A stretch of DNA of 64,000 nucleotides. It comes from Haladaptatus sp. ZSTT2. GTDB lineage: Archaea > Halobacteriota > Halobacteria > Halobacteriales > Halococcaceae. Under the pieces are notes generated by a model that did not search any database, was not told where the DNA came from, and saw nothing but the letters and a program-made list of their open reading frames with translations. The translations under genes and the position numbers were made by a program. Position 1 is the first letter of the stretch. The number at the start of each line of letters is the position of its first letter. This document shows, piece by piece, positions 59,539 to 64,000 of the stretch. The stretch spans positions 930,001 through 994,000 of the forward strand of contig NZ_JBAMHQ010000001.1 of NCBI RefSeq assembly GCF_037081775.1. The letters run 5' to 3'.

Positions 59539-60054
59539 GATAACGACCGGTCAGGTTGACCCGCCTTCCTCGCGTGGTCCACCGTCGCTACACCCCACCC
59601 ACAAACATATGCTAACAATTGACACGGTTGCATGTAGTGACGGTGGTCGCTTATAAATAGTTTCTGTGTGGAACCCCGGATATAGGGTATTAATAAATAC
59701 ATTTACCCCATTATTTCTGTCGGGCAAGTAGTTTGTAGGGAATTGTCGAGATAAATAGCTCATTTGTCCAGGCCGACTCTCAGCAGGAAACGCGCCTGTG
59801 TATCGTCGTGTTCGAACAAGGGATTGACGAGGCGGTGCTCGAACTCGACAACCTGCCAGAACAAAACGGGCGAGAGTATATAGCTAGAAAACAACTCCCG
59901 GCACTCACGACTCGCACGCAATCCAGAGAAGGGACAGAAGCATCTCATAATTACGACCGGGGCACGCTTTTTTCGAGGAGGGTATCGAGTGGGCTAGATG
60001 CGACCAAACCGCCGCGCGCAGCAGTTATAAGCTCTCAGTAGTCGAACTAGCGGT
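59539..60054. other. 516-base gene-poor AT-richer region
   Basis: Holds the GCS2 promoter (minus strand, TTATAAAT at 59649-59657), a very AT-rich stretch 59680-59760 with further TATA-like elements, and the CPBP promoter at 60025-60031. Open frames at 59760-59948 (minus) and 59808-60041 (plus) are unlike known proteins and I do not support them. Three CTAG tetranucleotides (59884, 59994, 60047) fall within 170 bases. Confidence 0.5.
60025..60031 (+). promoter_or_regulatory. TATA box that supports the GTG start of the CPBP gene
   Basis: TTATAAG is centred 27 bases upstream of GTG 60055, making GTG the first codon of a leaderless message. Confidence 0.55.
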
Positions 60055-60903
60055 GTGAAAGCCGGTGCCCCATCAGCCGACTCTGCCGATGTCGGATGGG
60101 GAGGGGTTGTCGCGTTCCTCGTGCTCACATTCGGGTTCTCGTGGGGGATGTGGGTGCCACAAGCACTTGTCGCCGAGGGGGTCCTCGAAAGTGTTCCAAC
60201 GCTCCCCAGTATCGGCGCGTTTGGCCCGACCCTGGCCGCGTTCGTCCTCGTAACGTATGCGAACGGGGTCGGTGGAGCAAGGCATCTCGCAAGGCGAGCC
60301 GTGCAACTGGATTTCCCGAAGCGCTGGCTCATCCCGACACTCGTTCTCGCACCAGCAATCGTGTTGCTCTCGCTTGGGGTGGCAGTCGTGACCGAGACGG
60401 TGCCGTCGTTCCCGTGGGCCGGGAGCCTCCTCATCCTCCCTATCGCATTCGTGGTCATCCTGTTGTTGGGTGGCCCCGTTCAGGAGGAGTTCGGCTGGAG
60501 AGGATACCTGCTCGGGCCGTTGCAAGCACGGTTTTCTGCACTCGGCGGTGGGATTGCGGTGGGGCTCATCTGGGCACTCTGGCACGTCCCGCTGTTCTAC
60601 ATCCCGAGTGAGACGATCTACTATCAGAGTTCGTTCGTCGGGTTCACCGTCTCGGTAACCCTGCTCTCCGTCCTCATGACGTGGGTGTACAACAACACGA
60701 ACGCGAGCCTCCTGCCCGCACTGCTCTTTCACACGACGTGGAACTGGTCACAGGGGATGTTCCCAATTCTCGAATCCGACCCTGCAAGCCTCACGATGGT
60801 CGTCCTACTTGTCGTTACGACCGGTGCAATCGTCGCGTACTGGGGGCCACGTAGACTTCGGCGTGGTGGCGTTTCTGTGTCCACTCGCTCGTTTGAAAGA
60901 TAG
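60055..60903 (+). CDS. CPBP-family intramembrane metalloprotease (CAAX/bacteriocin-processing type)
   Basis: Polytopic membrane protein of 282 residues, about eight helices. The three ABI motifs are present: QEEFGWRGYLLGPLQ (EExxxR), GLIWALWHVPLFY (WxxWHxP) and LLPALLFHTTWNWSQ (FHxxxN), which form the metal or Glu active site within the membrane. In bacteria such proteins are linked to bacteriocin self-immunity, and in eukaryotes to prenyl-protein processing; in haloarchaea the target is unknown. Start codon GTG 60055 fits the TATA box. Confidence 0.9.
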   Translation: MKAGAPSADSADVGWGGVVAFLVLTFGFSWGMWVPQALVAEGVLESVPTLPSIGAFGPTLAAFVLVTYANGVGGARHLARRAVQLDFPKRWLIPTLVLAPAIVLLSLGVAVVTETVPSFPWAGSLLILPIAFVVILLLGGPVQEEFGWRGYLLGPLQARFSALGGGIAVGLIWALWHVPLFYIPSETIYYQSSFVGFTVSVTLLSVLMTWVYNNTNASLLPALLFHTTWNWSQGMFPILESDPASLTMVVLLVVTTGAIVAYWGPRRLRRGGVSVSTRSFER

Positions 60904-61138
60904 GGTTCTGTGGCATGGTAAGCAGCGGTTCTGGTCTCGTTTTTCAGGGTCAGACTTGTTGGTGAGATGTGTTGGTTAGAAAGCAGGCCTCGGCACTCAT
61001 AGGGCTCCGCATCACCAACTGCCTAGGTTGGTTCGGAGTCGGTGCCTCGTCATTGGCCACCTGCAGTTATCCAGCGAACGAGCAAGTCAGTTTTCTTCTG
61101 GGGAACATTTTTCGAGGCGACCTGAGAACCAGCGAGCG

Positions 61139-61324
61139 ATGAGCTGGCGCAAGATTCGGCCGGTGGTGCTCGGACTCGTGCGGCGAAACGACGAGGTGCT
61201 CGTGGGGCGGGGATACGACCCCGAGGCGGACGAGGTGTTCTGGCGGCCGCTCGGCGGTGGGATGGAGTTTGGCGAGCGACCCCTCTATCCTGAGGAGTTG
61301 CTCGACGTGGTAAAAGCGGACTGA
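61139..61324 (+). pseudogene. Nudix hydrolase with internal deletion
   Basis: An in-frame 61-residue remnant. It starts like a Nudix protein (SWRKIRPVVLGLVRRNDEVLVGRGYD) up to WRPLGGGMEFGERP, where the Nudix box (Gx5Ex7REUxEExGU) should follow. Instead it jumps to LYPEELLDVVKAD, which looks like the C-terminal end of the same family (aspartate/leucine-rich tail after PLYP). The whole catalytic box, roughly 70-90 residues, is missing, so it cannot hydrolyse nucleotides. A TATA-like ACATTTTTCG is about 30 bases upstream. Whether it still makes a short peptide is unknown. Confidence 0.7.
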
Positions 61325-61330
61325 TGGGGA

Positions 61331-61816
61331 TTAGAATTTCGTGGCGAGGACTGGGTAAAGCGCGCCAAGGACGACGCCGTAGACAGCGTGCCCGATGAAG
61401 CTCGACAGTGCGAGGTTCGGAACGGGTGGCGCGGCGGGGAAGCCCACCGCTTGCAGCCAGAGGGGCATGATGAAGCCAACCGCGACGATCGTCTGGAGTA
61501 CGCTGAAAGCGATGCCGAGAACGGCTCCCGTCGGGAGTTTTGCGGCGTACTCCCGGAGTGGCTCCGTGGAGACGAACGCGGCGTAGACGATGCCGAATAT
61601 CGCGCCGTGGACTAGGTGGATTCCCCAGCCAGCGGCGAGGGCTGGTCCCTGAATCCCGTAGAGGGCGGGGAGGGCGTTTGCGATGACGCCGCTGCTCCCC
61701 ATCGCAGTTTGGAACCCGCCGAAGGCAAGCGTTGCGAGGAGTCCGGCGACGGCCGCGCCGAGCCAGTTGGTCGAGACGGTTCGTGTGACCGAATTCGTCT
61801 GTGTTTCTGAAGCCAT
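61331..61816 (-). CDS. five-helix-type membrane protein, DUF6789-like
   Basis: A 161-residue integral membrane protein with four or five hydrophobic helices (NWLGAAVAGLLATLAFGG, GWGIHLVHGAIFGIVYAAF, FSVLQTIVAVGFIMPLW and FIGHAVYGVVLGALYPV). Conserved-looking His residues sit in the second and last helix (HLVHG, GHAVYG), a pattern of the haloarchaeal DUF6789-type family; that name is my best guess. Start 61816 gives an ordinary N-terminus; the frame continues to a GTG at 61876 with a Cys/Arg-rich extension. GTAAATACC at 61893-61899 is a possible TATA box. Confidence 0.65.
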   Translation of the reverse strand: MASETQTNSVTRTVSTNWLGAAVAGLLATLAFGGFQTAMGSSGVIANALPALYGIQGPALAAGWGIHLVHGAIFGIVYAAFVSTEPLREYAAKLPTGAVLGIAFSVLQTIVAVGFIMPLWLQAVGFPAAPPVPNLALSSFIGHAVYGVVLGALYPVLATKF

Positions 61817-61908
61817 ACGTTGGCGTCTCGGACGTGGGAGAAAAGCGCACCTCGGACGGGCGAAAATGCAACACACGCGCCCAGTCGGTCGTGGTATTTA
61901 CGGGCGTA

Positions 61909-61968
61909 TTACTGGGCTTGAATCTTCTCGCGCGCCCCAGCAACCACGAGTGGCAAGGTTATCGTCAC
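61909..61968 (-). pseudogene. decayed second copy of the dys 3' end
   Basis: The minus strand reads V-TITLPLVVAGARE-KIQAQ-stop, matching the C-terminal TITLPLVVAGARE-RIQE of deoxyhypusine synthase (62099-63115) nearly perfectly, including the stop position. Homology ends upstream of it. The bases differ at many third positions from the intact gene, so this is an old or foreign copy. It lies about 130 bases downstream of the real dys stop. Confidence 0.7.
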
Positions 61969-62098
61969 CTCCCACCTTTTTTTCACCTCCCTCGCGAGGC
62001 TCGGTCGGGCAAAAAGCTGGACCAAAAAGACTGCCGCGTTCCCGGTGGTCACGCGTTGTCCCGCTCGTTCGGAAGCCTCACTCGCGGTAGAAGCGTAT

Positions 62099-63115
62099 CT
62101 ACTCCTGAATCCTCTCGCGTGCTCCCGCAACCACGAGTGGGAGGGTGATTGTGGCGTCTGCGTACACCGAGACGTTTCGCGCTGCCTTCTCCAACTTGCC
62201 CCACGAGCGGGCTTCATCAAGGGTTGCCCCGGAAAGACCGCCCGTGTTCGGCGCGTCCATCGTAAGTTGGACGGCGTAGTTGTAGGCGTCGGGGACGACG
62301 AGCATCGTCTGGAGGACGAAGTTCTTCGGGACGCCACCGCCGACGACCATCGCGGCTGCCTGCTCTGCGTCGAATGCGATGTCGGTGAGGCCGGTCATGT
62401 CCGAGAGCGCGTCGAGGCTGAACTCGTTGACCTGCGAGTACATCCACGCCTGCAGGCCGAGCACGGAGTCTTGAATCGCGGGGACGTAGATTGGCACGTC
62501 GTTCTCGTAGGCGGCGGCAGCGATACCTGCGTCCTCCTCGATGCCCTCGCGCTCATTTATCTCGGCGTTCGCGCGGCCGAGTTCTTCGGTGAGTTCCTGA
62601 ATGGTCACCGTCCGGTCGATGTTCGGGAACACTTCGGAGCGGAGGTGGCCTTCAAAGGCAGTAAAATGCTCCTGGGGGAGATAGACGTTGTAGATGCGGT
62701 CGACCCACTCGTCGCGGAGTTTTTCGTCGAAGTCGCGTGGCGTGGATTCGCCGTCATGGTCGCGGCCGTGGTGGTGCTTGCCGCCGATAGCCTCGATGGC
62801 GTCGTGGGTGAGGTTCGCGCCGGTCGTCACGAGCACGTCGATGTGGCCGTCGCGGATGAGGTCGGCCACGAGGTTTCGCATCCCCGTGGGAACCATCGCG
62901 CCTGCGAGGCCGAAGAAGTTGGTCACGTCATCGTTGCCAATCATCTCAGCGTAGATGTCCACGGCTTCGTGGAGGTCTGCTGCGCCGATTCCGGCGTGAC
63001 CGTACTCGGAGACGAGCTCGCCAACGGTCATGCCCGCCCACACGTCGGTGTGGCCGATTGGGTCGTGGTGGAACTCCTCTCTGGGTGGGAGTTCGTGATC
63101 TGCGTCGTCGCTCAT
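62099..63115 (-). CDS. dys: deoxyhypusine synthase
   Basis: NAD-dependent enzyme of 338 residues carrying out the first step of hypusine formation on aIF5A. It contains DVTNFFGLAGAMVPTGMRNL, LVTTGANLTHDAIEAIGG (NAD site) and the active-site Lys307 in ARSWGKLEKAA. The C-terminus ends ITLPLVVAGARERIQE. Some haloarchaea use agmatine instead of spermidine as the aminobutyl source; this sequence alone cannot say. T-rich stretches on the minus strand near 62022-62030 and 62009 follow the stop and may terminate transcription. Start 63115 is chosen over 63190. Confidence 0.94.
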   Translation of the reverse strand: MSDDADHELPPREEFHHDPIGHTDVWAGMTVGELVSEYGHAGIGAADLHEAVDIYAEMIGNDDVTNFFGLAGAMVPTGMRNLVADLIRDGHIDVLVTTGANLTHDAIEAIGGKHHHGRDHDGESTPRDFDEKLRDEWVDRIYNVYLPQEHFTAFEGHLRSEVFPNIDRTVTIQELTEELGRANAEINEREGIEEDAGIAAAAYENDVPIYVPAIQDSVLGLQAWMYSQVNEFSLDALSDMTGLTDIAFDAEQAAAMVVGGGVPKNFVLQTMLVVPDAYNYAVQLTMDAPNTGGLSGATLDEARSWGKLEKAARNVSVYADATITLPLVVAGARERIQE

Positions 63116-63170
63116 TGTCACAGGGTGTGGGTTGCGAAGGTTTGAACGGCGCGGTCTGTGGCGGCTACAA

Positions 63171-63180
63171 CGCTTATGAG
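63171..63180 (+). promoter_or_regulatory. TATA-like box of the small membrane protein gene
   Basis: CGCTTATGAG, with CTTATG centred 27 bases upstream of the ATG at 63203. Confidence 0.45.
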
Positions 63181-63202
63181 ATGGTAGCAAGACTCATGCA
63201 GT

Positions 63203-63412
63203 ATGGCACCCGCTGTCCCTCCCCTGTCGGTGCTCCCCTCTGCCCCCGACCTGTTCCTCATCGTGCTGTCGGGCGTGGTGGTCTTTGGCCTCCCGCTCGC
63301 CGTCGGCCTCGTGTTCATGCGCGGCGTCAATGAGGAGCGAGCCGTCCTCGATGAGTCTGTCCACGACTTAGAACAGCAGATAGACCACCTCGAATACGGC
63401 CGCAATCCGTAG
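63203..63412 (+). CDS. small single-pass membrane protein
   Basis: A 69-residue protein with one hydrophobic helix (PDLFLIVLSGVVVFGLPLAVGLVFM, about residues 15-39) and a short charged cytoplasmic tail predicted as a coil (AVLDESVHDLEQQIDHLE). No family recognised; such anchored mini-coiled coils are common in haloarchaea. The TATA-like box at 63171 supports translation from the ATG at 63203. It diverges from dys and converges with the NIF3-like gene. Confidence 0.6.
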   Translation: MAPAVPPLSVLPSAPDLFLIVLSGVVVFGLPLAVGLVFMRGVNEERAVLDESVHDLEQQIDHLEYGRNP

Positions 63413-63413
63413 G

Positions 63414-64000
63414 CTAGAGTCCCGTCGGTTCACCGATGAACGCTGTCTCCAGTCCCCACTGTTCGGTGAGGCTCTGGAGCGCACGCACCCCGAACGTCTC
63501 GGTCGCGTAGTGGCCAGCAAGCACGACGTGGATGCCCGCTTCCTTCGACTCGTGGTAGGCAGGCTGTTTCCCCTCGCCCGTGATGAGCGCGTCTACGCCC
63601 ACCGCTTCTGCTTCCGGGAGCCAGTCGGTTCCGCTCCCGGTGATGATGCCGATATGCTCGATTTCGTCGGGACCGTGGTCGAGTATCTGCACGCCCTGCC
63701 CGCCATTGTCGAGGCCAACGAGTGCTTCGCGGAGGTCAGTCACGGAAAGCGGGTCGGGAGCCGACCCACGAAGCCCGATGTATTCTGCAGCCTCCGCACC
63801 GAATCGCTCGCGGTCTTCGAGCGCAAGCAAGTCTGCGATACCGGCGGCGTTGCCGAGTTCTTCGTGCCCGTCAAGGGGGAGGTGTGAGGCGTAAAGGGCG
63901 ATGTCGTTCTCCAAGAGCAGGCGAATGCGCTCGTAAGTCGCGCCGGTCACGCGCTCGATACCGCCCCACGAGAGGCCGTGGTGGACGACGAACACGTCCG
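63414..64000 (-). CDS. NIF3/DUF34-family protein, N-terminus outside the window
   Basis: The frame is open to the right edge; the visible 195 residues lack the beginning. Dinuclear-metal-site motifs are clear: FVVHHGLSWGG (His-His), ASHLPLDGH, then ITGSGTDWLPEAEAVGVDALITGEG and VLAGHYATETFGVRAL with a further His and Glu. NIF3-like proteins are found in all domains; one role proposed is repair or hydrolysis of damaged nucleotides, such as GTP cyclohydrolase type I-like activity, but this is unsettled. The codon at 63995 reads GTG (Val) inside the frame and is not the true start. Confidence 0.88.
   Translation of the reverse strand, partial: DVFVVHHGLSWGGIERVTGATYERIRLLLENDIALYASHLPLDGHEELGNAAGIADLLALEDRERFGAEAAEYIGLRGSAPDPLSVTDLREALVGLDNGGQGVQILDHGPDEIEHIGIITGSGTDWLPEAEAVGVDALITGEGKQPAYHESKEAGIHVVLAGHYATETFGVRALQSLTEQWGLETAFIGEPTGL

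Noticed and set aside
59760-60041. Two overlapping short frames (minus 59760-59948, plus 59808-60041) in the AT-richer gap
   Set aside because: Neither translation resembles a known protein, they overlap on opposite strands, and neither has a good start or promoter position.
62045-63145. Plus-strand open frame of 366 codons opposite dys
   Set aside because: It lies fully on the complement of deoxyhypusine synthase, which is recognised with its catalytic lysine.
1-64000. Mobile element, prophage, CRISPR or toxin-antitoxin locus
   Set aside because: I looked for transposase or integrase motifs, terminal inverted repeats, regularly spaced repeats, cas genes and paired small genes of known toxin type. 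None is convincing. The only long exact repeat is inside the ferritin-like gene.

Overview
The window is chromosomal DNA of a haloarchaeon (class Halobacteria). The evidence is a GC-rich sequence with strongly acidic predicted proteins, an archaeal translation and transcription set (RNA-guided TruB/Cbf5-type pseudouridine synthase, transcription factor S, deoxyhypusine synthase, OBG-family GTPase), TATA-like boxes centred about 25-30 nt upstream of many start codons as in leaderless haloarchaeal genes, Tat-type lipoprotein signals, a bacterioruberin carotenoid cluster, and depletion of CTAG. I see no rRNA, CRISPR array, insertion sequence, prophage or integrated plasmid. One tRNA (Pro, GGG) is present. 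The genus cannot be fixed from the sequence alone.

Layout. 0-4.4 kb: end of a TrkA-type protein, then adk - DUF106 (EMC3/Oxa1-like) - cmk - truB - tRNA-Pro. 4.6-8.3 kb: two tiny proteins, a CopD-like membrane protein, a sugar-epimerase-like SDR and ilvD. 8.4-13.1 kb: a glycosyltransferase, a beta-RFAP-synthase-type GHMP protein, a KaiC/RAD55-like protein with a damaged Walker A, an RHH/coiled-coil/zinc-ribbon protein with a coupled Cys4 partner, transcription factor S and a CBS protein. 13.2-17.1 kb: a CapA-like lipoprotein, a Cys-cluster protein, a ZIP transporter and an SDR. 17.2-21.3 kb: crtD-lyeJ-cruF converging on crtB. 21.6-34.6 kb: a HasA-like glycosyltransferase, an ATP-grasp ligase, stress proteins, a TIGR00300 ornithine cyclodeaminase-type enzyme, a DsbA lipoprotein coupled to a membrane protein with an intramembrane CxxC, an HMCES-type protein, a gamma-carbonic-anhydrase-like protein, an OBG GTPase and a carotenoid oxygenase. 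34.6-46.1 kb: small metabolic enzymes, an NhaC antiporter, a BBE-type flavoprotein, an unknown membrane protein, a BNR/Asp-box protein, a K+ channel with a zinc ribbon and an esterase-like hydrolase. 46.2-57.4 kb: a double ferritin-like lipoprotein, ATP-type pckA, a DAO flavoenzyme, a bacterio-opsin-activator-type regulator, a membrane protein fused to a spermidine-synthase-like domain, a TauE/SafE exporter, cspA and an APC permease fused to UspA domains. 57.5-64 kb is the most eroded stretch: a hydrolase, a GCS2 ligase, a 516-base AT-richer gap, a CPBP protease, a Nudix gene with an internal deletion, and dys with a decayed second copy of its 3' end next to it. The window ends inside a NIF3-like gene.

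How the genes work together. The carotenoid genes form one pathway: phytoene synthase plus the three late enzymes of bacterioruberin synthesis, with a possible cleavage enzyme 12 kb away. adk, cmk, truB and DUF106 are an archaeal information-processing neighbourhood. The rest is mostly core metabolism, redox and stress functions in one- to three-gene units. I did not find a convincing new multi-gene defence or mobile system. The strongest candidates for undescribed biology are the DsbA plus intramembrane-CxxC pair with its neighbouring promoter-overlapping inverted repeat, the RHH/coiled-coil/zinc-ribbon pair, the Walker-A-less KaiC-like protein, and the double ferritin-like lipoprotein.
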